From positions 1 through 64,000 of the forward strand of contig CAZGUV010000004.1 in NCBI GenBank assembly GCA_964528735.1: 64,000 nt of DNA, in the 5' to 3' direction. Source of the stretch: CAYNND01 sp964528735 (lineage in GTDB: Bacteria > Patescibacteriota > Minisyncoccia > Phycocordibacterales > UBA2100). The translations under genes and the position numbers were made by a program. Positions 52,206-61,889 of this stretch are shown piece after piece. The notes under the pieces were generated by a model that was given only the letters and a program-made list of their open reading frames with translations, was not told the origin of the DNA and did no database searches. Position 1 is the stretch's first letter. Every line of letters begins with the position of its first letter.

Positions 52206-53235
52206 GCATTCCATCACCGAAGGAGAAAAAGCGGTAGTGTTCAGCTATCGCTTTTTTGTAGAGCTCGAGGAGCTTCTCTCTTCCGGTAAGCGCAGAGACG
52301 AGCATCATGAGGGATGATTGTGGTACATGAAAGTTTGTAATAAGTCCTGACGCCATTTTGAATACATACCCTTCTTGAATGAAAAGCTGTGTCCCTCCGT
52401 GGGGGGTGTGGCATATTCCCTGCGCATCAAATCCACTCTCAAGCGTGCGGAGTGCCGTAGTTCCTATTGGTATAATGGGCATTCCCCTTTCCTTTGCTTC
52501 GCGTAAGACATGCTGTGTCTCATCTGGAATATTAAAGACCTCTCGGTGAAGTGCACCAGTTGCAACTGATTCTTCAGACAGTGGCGCAAATGTTCCCAGA
52601 TTTACATGCAGAGTAACATACACGATACGTACCCCGTGCTGCTCGAGTGAAGCAAGTAGCTCATTTGTAAAATGGAGCGATGCAGTAGGTGCAGCAACAG
52701 ACCCCTCAGTTCGGGCAAAAACAGTTTGATACTCTGTGCGTAGTTCAGCCTCAGTCAGCGGAGTATGCTTGAGATAGGGCGGAATAGGAGTAGTACCGAC
52801 CTCCTCCAAAAGTGAGCGCCATTCATGTGCTGCGGAAAGCTCTACGCGAGTCTCTTTTCCATTTTTTTCTTGTACACGAGCCTCAGCCCCATTGGGGAAT
52901 TTCAACAAGTCTGATGGTTCAATATGTCGATTTGAAAGAATGTACGCATCGCGACCGTGTGGTGAAAATTGTGTCACAAACACTTCAACCGTTCTCCCTG
53001 CAGGGTTCACCGCAGAGAGACGCGCCGGGATGACCTTCGTATCGTTACAGACAAGCACTGCACCGTGCGGGAGATGAACTCCAATACCGGCAAATGTCGT
53101 GTGCACGACTGAGTCAGACTTACGGTTATAAACCATCAGTCGGGCACTGTCTCGTGGATGTACAGGAGCAGTCGCTATACACTCTGGTGGTACAGTGTAG
53201 TCAAAAGAAGCGAGTAGCGACTGAAATTCATTCAT
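52195..53235 (-). CDS. queA: S-adenosylmethionine:tRNA ribosyltransferase-isomerase
   Basis: 346 residues, family length. Motifs: HPRDSARLMVYNRKS, VLVCNDTKVIPARL, SVAAPTASLHFTNELL, TTALRTLES and GLITNFHVPQSSLMMLVSALTG in parts. Adds epoxycyclopentane to preQ1-tRNA in queuosine synthesis. It lies 3 bases after the C39-like peptidase gene and near tgt. No other queuosine gene is in the window. Confidence 0.96.
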   Translation of the reverse strand: MNEFQSLLASFDYTVPPECIATAPVHPRDSARLMVYNRKSDSVVHTTFAGIGVHLPHGAVLVCNDTKVIPARLSAVNPAGRTVEVFVTQFSPHGRDAYILSNRHIEPSDLLKFPNGAEARVQEKNGKETRVELSAAHEWRSLLEEVGTTPIPPYLKHTPLTEAELRTEYQTVFARTEGSVAAPTASLHFTNELLASLEQHGVRIVYVTLHVNLGTFAPLSEESVATGALHREVFNIPDETQHVLREAKERGMPIIPIGTTALRTLESGFDAQGICHTPHGGTQLFIQEGYVFKMASGLITNFHVPQSSLMMLVSALTGREKLLELYKKAIAEHYRFFSFGDGMLIL

Positions 53236-53238
53236 ATA

Positions 53239-53727
53239 CTATGAAGCACTGACACATCTCTCATGGATGCATTCATGAGGCTCAGCAATGACGACCATCC
53301 ACGCATCAATTGTCTTTGTATGATTGTGCCAGTGTGTTACAAACATTTCATGAGACAGGCTGTACCCATCTCCATTTTTGGGATCTGAAAGATAGACATG
53401 CATATCATCGAGTCCTTGCACAACAGCAAAATGGCCAACGCGTGAACGAGGATTGAAGTAATTCACAATAACAGCTGCCTTCTCATGCAGATGCTTTTTG
53501 AGACAAGCGAGCGTTGCGTTTGCTTCTTCATGAGCACAGAGCCCATGCGATTGTGCAGCCTCTACAAGCGCATCATTGTCGGTTCCCTTTTTTGGCTTTG
53601 TCTTACATAGCTCAAGCAAGCAGTCACGCTCATAGCTTTTTCCAAAAAAATCAAGCACCATTGCGAGGCATGTTGGTCCGCACGAATAGTTGTCGGGCTG
53701 CATCTGATGTGGGATCGGTATGCGCAT
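53239..53727 (-). CDS. Stand-alone C39-like cysteine peptidase
   Basis: 162 residues. Papain-like C39 core: YSCGPTCLAMVLDFFG (catalytic Cys), GHFAVVQGLDD (catalytic His) and LSDPKNGD (Asp). No ABC transporter or GG-leader peptide is linked, unlike bacteriocin exporters; no signal peptide, so it acts in the cytoplasm. TAGCAT lies 6 bases before the ATG (53734-53739). Placed between tgt and queA. Confidence 0.85.
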   Translation of the reverse strand: MRIPIPHQMQPDNYSCGPTCLAMVLDFFGKSYERDCLLELCKTKPKKGTDNDALVEAAQSHGLCAHEEANATLACLKKHLHEKAAVIVNYFNPRSRVGHFAVVQGLDDMHVYLSDPKNGDGYSLSHEMFVTHWHNHTKTIDAWMVVIAEPHECIHERCVSAS

Positions 53728-53757
53728 ATACGCATGCTAGCACACGAGAAAGTGCTT

Positions 53758-54897
53758 CTACAATTCCCCATTCTTTATCCTCTCTCGGACCTGTCGCGCA
53801 AGTTCGTTCAAATAGTACACGTTATGCATAGTGATAAGTTTCATACCAGTATGCTCATGAGCGCGGATAAGATGGCTAATGAACGAACGCGTGTATTGGT
53901 GACATACCGGACAATCGCATTTTGGATCTAATGGTTCAAATTCGTTTAAGCGCTCTCGCTTGCGCATCTCAACTCTTCCCACAGAAGTAAACGCGGTACC
54001 GTGGCGTCCGTAATGTGTAGGCGCAATGCAATCAAACGTATCTGCACCACCACGCGCTATATAGTCAAAGTCTTCAGGGTGTCCTACACCAAGCAAATGT
54101 CGCGGTTTGTGTTGTGGCAATGCCTGTGTAGTGAGTGCTGTTGTTCGCTCAAGTGAATCCTTGTCGTATCCAAACTCACCACCAATTCCAAAGCCATCAA
54201 AATCCATCGCACCAATACTACGCGCACTTTCTGAACGCAACTCAGGGAATGCCCCACCTTGGACTATGCCGTACAGTGCTTGATCTGTTTTCTTTGCATC
54301 AATGCATCGTTTCGCCCATCGGTGCGTACGCTCTATTGAGGTACGCATGTATTCTGCAGTTGCAAGTGGTGATGGACATTCATCAAATGCAAACATAACA
54401 TCTGCACCAATTTTTTCTTGAATCGCAATAGAAACCTCTGGTGATAAAAAAAGTGTATCTCCATTGATCGGAGACTTGAACGTCACTCCTTCTTCGGTCA
54501 TCTTTAATCCTTGTGGGTTCGCACCATCCTTGAGCGTCTTTTCGTTTTCCTCTTGAAGGATCTTCCCCATGCCATGGTCTCGCCCAAATCCAAAACTAAA
54601 CACTTGAAATCCTCCTGAGTCAGTGAAGATTGGCCTGTCCCAGTGAGCGTACTGATGGAGCCCCCCACCTCGCGCGACAATGTCCTCTCCAGGAGTCAAA
54701 TGCAGGTGAAAAGTGTTCGCAATAATAAGCTGCGAACCGAGCGCCTTCATCTCGGTACTATCAAGCGTGCGAAGCGATCCCCGCGTCGCCACCGGAACAA
54801 AAGCTGGGGTTTCGACATCACCATGGGGCGTGTGCAGAATTCCCACACGTGCCGCTGAACGCTTTGATTGGTGAATGAGTTCAAATGAAATCGCCAT
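53758..54897 (-). CDS. tgt: Queuine/preQ1 tRNA-ribosyltransferase
   Basis: 379 residues. Motifs: TDSGGFQVFSF with the catalytic Asp region, VMFAFDECPSP, RHLLGVGHPEDFDYI, and the zinc site CDCPVC...HLIRAHE. Exchanges guanine 34 for a 7-deazaguanine base. TATTCT lies 7 bases before the ATG. The companion queA is two genes downstream. Confidence 0.96.
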   Translation of the reverse strand: MAISFELIHQSKRSAARVGILHTPHGDVETPAFVPVATRGSLRTLDSTEMKALGSQLIIANTFHLHLTPGEDIVARGGGLHQYAHWDRPIFTDSGGFQVFSFGFGRDHGMGKILQEENEKTLKDGANPQGLKMTEEGVTFKSPINGDTLFLSPEVSIAIQEKIGADVMFAFDECPSPLATAEYMRTSIERTHRWAKRCIDAKKTDQALYGIVQGGAFPELRSESARSIGAMDFDGFGIGGEFGYDKDSLERTTALTTQALPQHKPRHLLGVGHPEDFDYIARGGADTFDCIAPTHYGRHGTAFTSVGRVEMRKRERLNEFEPLDPKCDCPVCHQYTRSFISHLIRAHEHTGMKLITMHNVYYLNELARQVRERIKNGEL

Positions 54898-54938
54898 AGT
54901 GGGGAGAATACGCTGAAACTACTGTCGATGCAATCACG

Positions 54939-55931
54939 CTAATGACTGTGCCGTACTCGCGGTCGTATCAGTGTAAATCGCTCCCCCGCACCAAAGAGAA
55001 GCAGCAGGAGAACTGCAGCAAAATGAGGCATGTGTCCTGCGAGCTCGATTGGACCTAATATGAAAATTGGAATCGTAAAGAATATCGAAAGCACGAGTGC
55101 ATTGAGACGCGTGACGATACCAAGTATAAAGATAAGGCCAAAAAGCGACTCGACTGCCCCCGCAGATAATGTAAACAAGTAGTCTGAAAACCAATGAAAT
55201 CCTGCAAGCTGCATGAAATTCCACTGATACATTTCCAAGAAGTGAATACCAAACTCAGGGTGAAGAATCTTTTCAGAAAATCCAAGCACCAAGAGTGTCA
55301 GTCCTGTACCCATACGCAGCACAGAGAGCGCATACGGCCGTAGCCACTCAACATGTTTCTGAAGTGCACGGACTGGAAACATATCAAAATAGTCATTGCC
55401 CATGACCAGAATAAAAAATGCTGTACTTAAGACCCAAACGTCCTCAAGCGCGGCAATAAAGCCTGAATAACACAGTACCAAAACCCATAACCCTGCGAGC
55501 AGCATTGCTGCAAAGCGCTCGAAAAATCCAACTAACAGCGATATGCCGATAAGTATCTGGAGAACGATAAGCCACTGGGGCATACCAAATGATGCGGAAA
55601 GATTTGGTGAAAATACATAATGATGCGTACCAGCAATGAGAAAAAATGCACCAGTAACCATCGAGAACGATGCTGCAGCACGTTGAAACGCATGACTTTT
55701 TTGTGGATGAAGAAACGAGAGCGACAAAATACCGCGTTTCTCAAAGAATACACCTACTGAGACAATACACGCGACGATGAAGCCCCATATCATCAGGTAT
55801 ACAGTGGTTGGTTCATCAGTCTGAAAAGGAAGTAGTGTTCCTACAGCAAACCAACGAGTATGCGCATACACACTTATGGGTACAACAAGCAGTGTAAGTA
55901 ACGTAACTATCAAGCGCTTCTGGTAATTCAT
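54939..55931 (-). CDS. DoxX-like membrane protein
   Basis: 330 residues with about nine helices. The C-terminal half fits DoxX (RMGTGLTLLVLGFSEKIL, LFTLSAGAVESLFGLIFILG); the N-terminal part begins LIVTLLTLLVVPISVYAHTRWFAV. Function unknown. The start is set by TATACT with a 6-base spacer (55938-55943); the longer frame upstream overlaps capA. Confidence 0.8.
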   Translation of the reverse strand: MNYQKRLIVTLLTLLVVPISVYAHTRWFAVGTLLPFQTDEPTTVYLMIWGFIVACIVSVGVFFEKRGILSLSFLHPQKSHAFQRAAASFSMVTGAFFLIAGTHHYVFSPNLSASFGMPQWLIVLQILIGISLLVGFFERFAAMLLAGLWVLVLCYSGFIAALEDVWVLSTAFFILVMGNDYFDMFPVRALQKHVEWLRPYALSVLRMGTGLTLLVLGFSEKILHPEFGIHFLEMYQWNFMQLAGFHWFSDYLFTLSAGAVESLFGLIFILGIVTRLNALVLSIFFTIPIFILGPIELAGHMPHFAAVLLLLLFGAGERFTLIRPRVRHSH

Positions 55932-55999
55932 GAGATGAGTATACCATGCGCTTATTTGCACTTTCGTACCGAGATATTTGTGCATTGCTGCGTCACTCA

Positions 56000-56947
56000 C
56001 TATTGGCTCACCACGCATGTCCTCCTGTCATTCTCAAGGCGAAAAAATTGCTTTTCATAGCTCACAATGCCCTGTGGTGTTATAAGTACAGTAACCCCCA
56101 TACCCTTGCGTACTGACTCATTCCAATATTGGTCAAATATAAAATTCCCCAAGGAGTAAAAAACAGGAACTCCTTCGATAGCTTCTGCATCTTGGATTAC
56201 ATGAGGATGGGCACCAATAACTAAATCTGCCCCCGCTTCAACAAATTGCTTTGCGTATGAGCGCTGGAGTGCCGTCGGTGCAACGTACTCATCCCCCCAA
56301 TGCGCAAAGACGACAGTTGTCTGATCTTTGTGCTCTGCAAGCGCATCAAGAGTATCACTGAGCTTCCCACCAAACTGATTATATGCAATCAGTGTGAACG
56401 AGACCCCGTTGATTGTAAGGTGTACTGCCTTGTTTGTACTGTCGTTCGGATCTCCTGTGTACACAATGTTTGATACATCAAGCGCTTCTCGTGTTTGCCG
56501 TATTCCTTCAGGACCAAAATCGCGTATGTGATTATTCCCTATTGAAACAGCGACGAAGCCGCTGCGGTTGAGTGCGGAGACGACGTGAGGATTAAATGTA
56601 AATTGCGTATTACCTACTTCACCTACTTTTTTTGAAATGCTCACCGATGGATATGATGTAATAGGGCCCTCAAGATTACCGATCACGCCATCTGCATTAC
56701 TCAGTGTTTCTCCAAGGCACGAAAAAAGAAAGTCATACCCCTTTTCCTCAGCGACACGGCGTACTGATCTATCAAACATCATGTCTCCTACAAACAGTAT
56801 GCGTGCCTCCGGTGTTGCTTGGGCACTCTGGCGCGCACGATGGTGCACAACGGATGTGAGGATAGACTCAGGTTGTTCCATAGTCGCCATATAGGCTGTC
56901 GCGAGTACGAGAGCGACTAGATGAGTGTATACGATGCTGCGTCGCAT
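56000..56947 (-). CDS. CapA family metallophosphatase-like protein
   Basis: 315 residues: N-terminal signal or anchor, then CapA motifs: ILFVGDMMFDRSV, VIGNLEGPIT, SIGNNHIRDFG, VFAHWGDEY, VIGAHPHVIQ and FYSLGNFIFDQ. In Bacillus CapA takes part in poly-gamma-glutamate export, but most CPR homologues are of unknown role. No capB or capC is near. Confidence 0.9.
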   Translation of the reverse strand: MRRSIVYTHLVALVLATAYMATMEQPESILTSVVHHRARQSAQATPEARILFVGDMMFDRSVRRVAEEKGYDFLFSCLGETLSNADGVIGNLEGPITSYPSVSISKKVGEVGNTQFTFNPHVVSALNRSGFVAVSIGNNHIRDFGPEGIRQTREALDVSNIVYTGDPNDSTNKAVHLTINGVSFTLIAYNQFGGKLSDTLDALAEHKDQTTVVFAHWGDEYVAPTALQRSYAKQFVEAGADLVIGAHPHVIQDAEAIEGVPVFYSLGNFIFDQYWNESVRKGMGVTVLITPQGIVSYEKQFFRLENDRRTCVVSQ

Positions 56948-56968
56948 GCTCTATTGTTACATATTATT

Positions 56969-57817
56969 CTAACTTCGCTTTCCAATACCAAGTAAGTCTC
57001 GGAGTCGTGTCCAGAACGTGTGGTGAGGTGGTGTGAGCTGCTTCGATGTGCCAATTTTATCTTGTATTTGAGGCAAAGTTGCTAGGGCAGCTGCATAGCC
57101 TGCTTCAATGAGCGCATCCACATTCTTAAAATTGTGCGCATCGAAAGTCTCTGTTTTTGGCTCGATGAGTATGGCGACTGAGTTACGAAGTGCATAATCT
57201 CTATGCTGCGCAAATAGATACACACAGAGATCAATCATGTCTGGAATTGCCTTGGGAGAAAATGACTTCCCTTGCTTTGCAAGGTCTATAGCGATAATTA
57301 CATCCGCTCCAGCATCAATGAGCGGCGAAATGGGAACATTCTCCACGAGACCTCCGTCAGAATAGAGCTTTCCATCAATACTTACCGGCGAAAAGAAAAT
57401 TGGGATTGCAGCACTCGCCCTTACCGCAAGAGCCACATTCCCTTCTGTAAATACTTTTTTCTTTCCATTTTCTACATCGGTCGCGAGAACCATGAGAGGT
57501 ATACGCGCCTCATCAAAGTTTTTATCTCCGATAGCATCGGCAAGAAGTTTCCCAAGACCTTTATTAGAGGCAAAACCAAGACGTGACTCAGGGAGTGAGG
57601 AGATGCTGAACCACCCTATATCTCGTGCGATTGACTCGATACGCTCGATTGGTGTATCAAAAGCGACACACGAAGCTACGATTGCTCCCGCAGAAGTCCC
57701 CGAGACCATATCGATAGGAACACCTGCTTCACGAAATGCTTTTATAACACCTATGTGAGCAGCTCCAAGAACCGCTCCACCACCAAACGCAATACCGATT
57801 TTAATTTTTTTATCCAT
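56969..57817 (-). CDS. Patatin-like phospholipase, RssA type
   Basis: 282 residues. Catalytic dyad: GTSAGA (Ser, nucleophile elbow) and DGGLVENVP (Asp), with the oxyanion loop GGGAVLGAAHIG. Soluble acyl hydrolase. Its ATG overlaps the msrA stop by eight bases, so translation is probably coupled. Confidence 0.92.
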   Translation of the reverse strand: MDKKIKIGIAFGGGAVLGAAHIGVIKAFREAGVPIDMVSGTSAGAIVASCVAFDTPIERIESIARDIGWFSISSLPESRLGFASNKGLGKLLADAIGDKNFDEARIPLMVLATDVENGKKKVFTEGNVALAVRASAAIPIFFSPVSIDGKLYSDGGLVENVPISPLIDAGADVIIAIDLAKQGKSFSPKAIPDMIDLCVYLFAQHRDYALRNSVAILIEPKTETFDAHNFKNVDALIEAGYAAALATLPQIQDKIGTSKQLTPPHHTFWTRLRDLLGIGKRS

Positions 57818-58343
57818 GCTGTTCGAGTAATTGTTTAAATCTCTTTTCTATCTTTTCAATTTTCGGCGCTATTACAATCTGGCAATATGGTGCAGTTCTG
57901 TTTTGGGCATAATAATCATGATGATACTCTTCCGCGGGATGAAATGCAGGGAGTTGAGTGACTTCAGTTACGATTGTATCAGGATAGTCTTTCTGAATAT
58001 CTGCGATACATGCTTCCGCTGATGCACGTTGTTCATCGGATGTGTAGAAAATTACTGAGCGATACTGTTCGCCAACATCAGCTCCTTGACGATTGCGTGT
58101 CGTTGGATCATGAGATGCAAAAAAGACCGTGAGTAAATCACTGTACGAAACTACTGAGGGGTCATACGCAATCTCTATAACTTCAGCGTGACCTGTATCA
58201 CCTGCACACACCTCCTTATAGGTAATTCGTGAATCATCCCCGCCTGCATATCCAGGTCGTACAGAGTACACCCCCTTGAGCATCCGAAATACTGCTTCGG
58301 TACACCAAAAACATCCCCCACCAAAGACTGCTACCTCCTTCAT
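57810..58343 (-). CDS. msrA: Peptide methionine-S-sulfoxide reductase
   Basis: 177 residues. GGGCFWCTEAVF carries the catalytic Cys; GYAGG, EVCAGDTGHAEVI and HDPTTRNRQGADVGEQYRS follow. Repairs oxidised Met with a thiol donor. TATACT lies 6 bases before the ATG (58350-58355). First gene of an msrA-patatin operon. Confidence 0.96.
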   Translation of the reverse strand: MKEVAVFGGGCFWCTEAVFRMLKGVYSVRPGYAGGDDSRITYKEVCAGDTGHAEVIEIAYDPSVVSYSDLLTVFFASHDPTTRNRQGADVGEQYRSVIFYTSDEQRASAEACIADIQKDYPDTIVTEVTQLPAFHPAEEYHHDYYAQNRTAPYCQIVIAPKIEKIEKRFKQLLEQHG

Positions 58344-58355
58344 CTTGTCAGTATA

Positions 58356-60020
58356 TCACGCAGTACCTGATGATTTGCGTGCGACACTCGCCTTCATAAA
58401 CGCAGTGAAGAGTGGATGTGGTCGAAGCGGGCGTGCCAAGAGCTCTGGATGAAACTGTGTACCTACCATAAACGGATGAACAGACCTTGGTAACTCTGCG
58501 ATTTCCATAATGCGTGTATCGACGGGAGATGTTCCAGAAAAAACAATACCTGCATCCTTTAACTTTTGGATATACTCAGGATTAATCTCGTACCGGTGAC
58601 GATGACGCTCCTCCACTTCTCCTTCACCGTATGCTTCTCGAGCAATAGTTCCATCATGTATGGTTGCCTTCCAGTTTCCGAGCCGCATCGTTCCTCCATA
58701 GTTTTTCTGTTCTATCTTATCCTTCTGATCAGGCATAACATCTACTACTGGGTATGGAGTCTGCGGATCTACCTCAACAGTGTTCGCCTTCTCAAGACCC
58801 GCAACATGTCGTGCGTACTCGATAACAAGCCATTGCATACCGTAACAAAGCCCGAAGTAAGGAATCTTATTTTCTCGGACGTATTTGATTGCAGAAACAA
58901 GTCCTTCCGTGCCAGTCGTCCCAAATCCACCCGGAACAACAATGCCGTCAAACTGCGAGAGGTATGAGAGAGGTTTTACATTTTTCTCAAAATCCTTTGA
59001 GTCAATCCATTCGAGGGACGGTTTCACACCTTCATGATATGCAGAATACTTAATGGCCTCTATGACCGAAAGGTACGCATCCGAGAGAACAAAGTCTCCC
59101 GTATCAAAGTACTTACCAACCACAGCGATTTTTATTTCCTGGTGTCCGTTGTGCGCCTTTTTCGCAAATGCTTCCCACTCACTCAAATCAACTGATGTTG
59201 TTGAATCAAGACCAAGCTCACTGAGAATGACTTTTGAAATATTATCTCGCTCAAAGTTTTGAGGCACATCGTAGATACTCTTTACATCAGGTGCAGAGAT
59301 AACATTTTCAGCCTTGACTGTGCATGCGATTGCAATCTTTTCCTTACGCCGATCATCAATCGGCACCACCGAACGTGCAATGATGACATCCGGCTGCACT
59401 CCGTATGAATTGAGTTGTCTGATTGCGTTTTGCGTTGGCTTCGTCTTCATCTCACCAAGTGTCCCTGGAACTGGTAAGTACGTCACCATAACAAAACACA
59501 CATCCCCCTTTCTCTGTGCAGCCATCACACGCGCAGCCTCAATAAACATTACGTTTTGATAGTCTCCTACAGTCCCGCCTATTTCAATGACTGAAATGTC
59601 TGATTTATTTTCCGCAGCAGCGTTTTCAATACGCGCAATGATTTCGTCGCGTACATGTGGGATTGCCTCTACACATTTACCACCATATCCAAGTGCTCGC
59701 TCTCGGGCAATAACCGACTGATACACCATACCACTAGTCATATAGTCATACCCCGAACAATCCCTATTCAAAAAACGTTCATAGTTACCCATGTCCTGAT
59801 CTGTCTCGAGCCCATTCTTTAGGACAAAGACTTCCCCGTGCTCGGTAGGGTTCATGTTCCCTGCATCCACATTCAAATAGGGATCTGCTTTCATTAAATT
59901 GACCGCATATCCGCGGGCTTGAAGTAGTTTTCCGATTGAAGCGGTGGCGATTCCTTTACCGACGCCTGACATTACGCCGCCGATAATGAATACATACTTA
60001 TGCTTCATCGGTTTTTCCAT
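58356..60020 (-). CDS. pyrG: CTP synthase
   Basis: 554 residues. Synthetase domain: VFIIGGVMSGVGKGIATASIG near the N-terminus and EIGGTVGDYQNVMFIEAARV. Glutaminase domain: FGLCYGMQ (nucleophile Cys), and GTQFHPELLARP (His-Glu). Makes CTP from UTP and glutamine. ATG at MEKPMKHK chosen because TATTGT lies 7 bases upstream; a longer frame upstream is not used. Confidence 0.97.
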   Translation of the reverse strand: MEKPMKHKYVFIIGGVMSGVGKGIATASIGKLLQARGYAVNLMKADPYLNVDAGNMNPTEHGEVFVLKNGLETDQDMGNYERFLNRDCSGYDYMTSGMVYQSVIARERALGYGGKCVEAIPHVRDEIIARIENAAAENKSDISVIEIGGTVGDYQNVMFIEAARVMAAQRKGDVCFVMVTYLPVPGTLGEMKTKPTQNAIRQLNSYGVQPDVIIARSVVPIDDRRKEKIAIACTVKAENVISAPDVKSIYDVPQNFERDNISKVILSELGLDSTTSVDLSEWEAFAKKAHNGHQEIKIAVVGKYFDTGDFVLSDAYLSVIEAIKYSAYHEGVKPSLEWIDSKDFEKNVKPLSYLSQFDGIVVPGGFGTTGTEGLVSAIKYVRENKIPYFGLCYGMQWLVIEYARHVAGLEKANTVEVDPQTPYPVVDVMPDQKDKIEQKNYGGTMRLGNWKATIHDGTIAREAYGEGEVEERHRHRYEINPEYIQKLKDAGIVFSGTSPVDTRIMEIAELPRSVHPFMVGTQFHPELLARPLRPHPLFTAFMKASVARKSSGTA

Positions 60021-60065
60021 ACCGCGCACAATACCACGTGCAGGTAGTAATTTCCATAACATGCG

Positions 60066-60204
60066 CTAGGCAAAATCATATCTGGTGTGTACAAGAAAAG
60101 TACTCACGGACAAAAAAAAGAAACTGTCAAATACACGTTCAAAGGAGTGTTCATCACACTCCATTGTTACGCATAAAACAGGGCTACACGCCGTCTTAAA
60201 AGCT
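60066..60204. other. Intergenic region between ftsX and pyrG
   Basis: About 140 bases without a credible reading frame. Holds only a weak inverted repeat (GGAGTG/CACTCC); no terminator with a T-tract seen. Confidence 0.6.
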
Positions 60205-61134
60205 CTAGACATCAAGGTATCGTCGCACCGCAAGGAAGCTTGAGGCCGCACCAAGGACAATACCGATAGCGATAATAATCACACCGATAGTCAAAATCTC
60301 AGAGGTGAAATAGTCGTAGACGTTAAATGTACCGAAGAAATCCTGAGTTATTGGACCAAGCCAGTACGCAATTGGCCAGAGCGCAGCAAGCGTCACTATT
60401 GCAGATACAAAACCGTAGAGCATACCTTGGACGACAAATGGGCCTCGTGTATACCATGCAGATGCCCCTACGAGACGCATGACTGCAATCTCGTCACGCG
60501 CAGTAAAGATACCAAGTCGAATAGTATTGAAGACTATGAGCAATGACGCAAGTGCCAAAAAGAGCGCAAACGCGAATCCTGCCTTTTCGGTTGCACGAAT
60601 GATGCTCGTAAGACGCTGGATAGCAACTTTATTTTCGCCATAGTTTATCTTCTCAACAATTCCCTCTTCCCCCGCCTTCATTGCTGGAGTACTTTCAACA
60701 AATTTTACAATTGACTCATACTGGCTGGTGTCTTTTGCGCGCACCGCAAGCGTCGCTCCGAGCGGGTTACTTCCCACCTCTTCAACGGCTTGAAGCATCA
60801 ATTGGTCGTCTTTATGTCGTTCTTTAAAGTTTGCAAGCGCATCTTCACGAGACGTGTACTGAACCTGAGAGACCTCAGGGAGTGCCTCGATGCTCTTTTG
60901 TAGTGCTTTAATTTTGTCTTCTGGAGCAGTAGTAAGCAGGTATATGTTTACATCAACCTTATCTCGGATCGTTGAGAGTGTATCAACAAGAGCTGCGTGC
61001 AGAAAAATCAAGGTACCGACGATAAAGAGCGTGATGGACATACTGTACACCGTTGCTGCTGTTACGAAACCGTTACGAAAGAACTCCGCAAGTCCTGATT
61101 TTGTGATACGCCTGAGTGATGTGAGTACTGCCAT
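60205..61134 (-). CDS. ftsX: Cell division protein FtsX
   Basis: 309 residues: short cytoplasmic N-terminus, helix 1 (about 20-45), an outer domain with VDVNIYLLTTAPEDKIKALQ and EVSQVQYTSREDALANFKE, then three C-terminal helices (FALFLALASLLIVFNTIRLG, VSAIVTLAALWPIAYWLG, LTIGVIIIAIGIVLGAASSF). With FtsE it switches on wall hydrolases outside the membrane. It has its own TATACT 7 bases before the ATG although ftsE is just upstream. Confidence 0.95.
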   Translation of the reverse strand: MAVLTSLRRITKSGLAEFFRNGFVTAATVYSMSITLFIVGTLIFLHAALVDTLSTIRDKVDVNIYLLTTAPEDKIKALQKSIEALPEVSQVQYTSREDALANFKERHKDDQLMLQAVEEVGSNPLGATLAVRAKDTSQYESIVKFVESTPAMKAGEEGIVEKINYGENKVAIQRLTSIIRATEKAGFAFALFLALASLLIVFNTIRLGIFTARDEIAVMRLVGASAWYTRGPFVVQGMLYGFVSAIVTLAALWPIAYWLGPITQDFFGTFNVYDYFTSEILTIGVIIIAIGIVLGAASSFLAVRRYLDV

Positions 61135-61208
61135 ATTGCTTAGTATAGAACAAATGATGAAAAGATAAAGCGCTCCCTACACACGCACGAACCCTTCACT
61201 TCACGATT

Positions 61209-61889
61209 TTAGAGTATGTACTTTCCGTTTGCGTCGTCGCGAACTATGCGACCCTTATCCATAGTGATAACTCGTCTACCGACCGCATCAACAACACCTT
61301 TATTGTGTGTGGTCATCATGACAGTGGTCCCGAGATCGTTGATTTTTTTCAAAATTTGAATGACTTCGTATGTGTTGATTGGATCAAGGTTACCTGTTGG
61401 CTCATCAGCTATCAAAATATCTGGCTGATTCACAATTGCACGCGCAATTGCGACGCGTTGCTGCTCGCCTCCTGAAAGTTCGTGTGGGAAATGCATAGAT
61501 TTCTCGCTCAAATCAACAAGGTTAATCACATACGGCACATCTGATGCGATGTCATCATCACTATGACCTGCAACCTCCATAGCAAAAGCAATGTTTTCAT
61601 ATACTGTCTTACTCGGAAGCAATCTGAAATCTTGAAAAATAGTGCCAATGCGTCTACGGAGAAAATTCAACTCTTTTTGACTCATCTTCTTGATATCACG
61701 AGATTCAAAAAAAACTGCACCGTGAGTCGGGTGCACCTCCCCAAGGATCATTTTAAGTAATGTTGTCTTACCTGCTCCAGAATGTCCTACCAAAGACACG
61801 AACTCCCCAGGGTTTATCGTGAGATTGATGTCATATATTGCAGGGACTTTATCGTAGTAGTGTTTGGAAACCTTATCGAAATACAGCAT
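61209..61889 (-). CDS. ftsE: Cell division ATP-binding protein FtsE
   Basis: 226 residues. Walker A GHSGAGKTTLLK, signature LSGGEQQRVAIARA, Walker B ILIADEPTGNLDP and H-loop TTHNKGVV. ATPase of the FtsEX division complex. ATG at MLYFDKVSKHY: TACACT lies 6 bases upstream (61896-61901), rejecting the eight-codon extension. Confidence 0.96.
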   Translation of the reverse strand: MLYFDKVSKHYYDKVPAIYDINLTINPGEFVSLVGHSGAGKTTLLKMILGEVHPTHGAVFFESRDIKKMSQKELNFLRRRIGTIFQDFRLLPSKTVYENIAFAMEVAGHSDDDIASDVPYVINLVDLSEKSMHFPHELSGGEQQRVAIARAIVNQPDILIADEPTGNLDPINTYEVIQILKKINDLGTTVMMTTHNKGVVDAVGRRVITMDKGRIVRDDANGKYIL

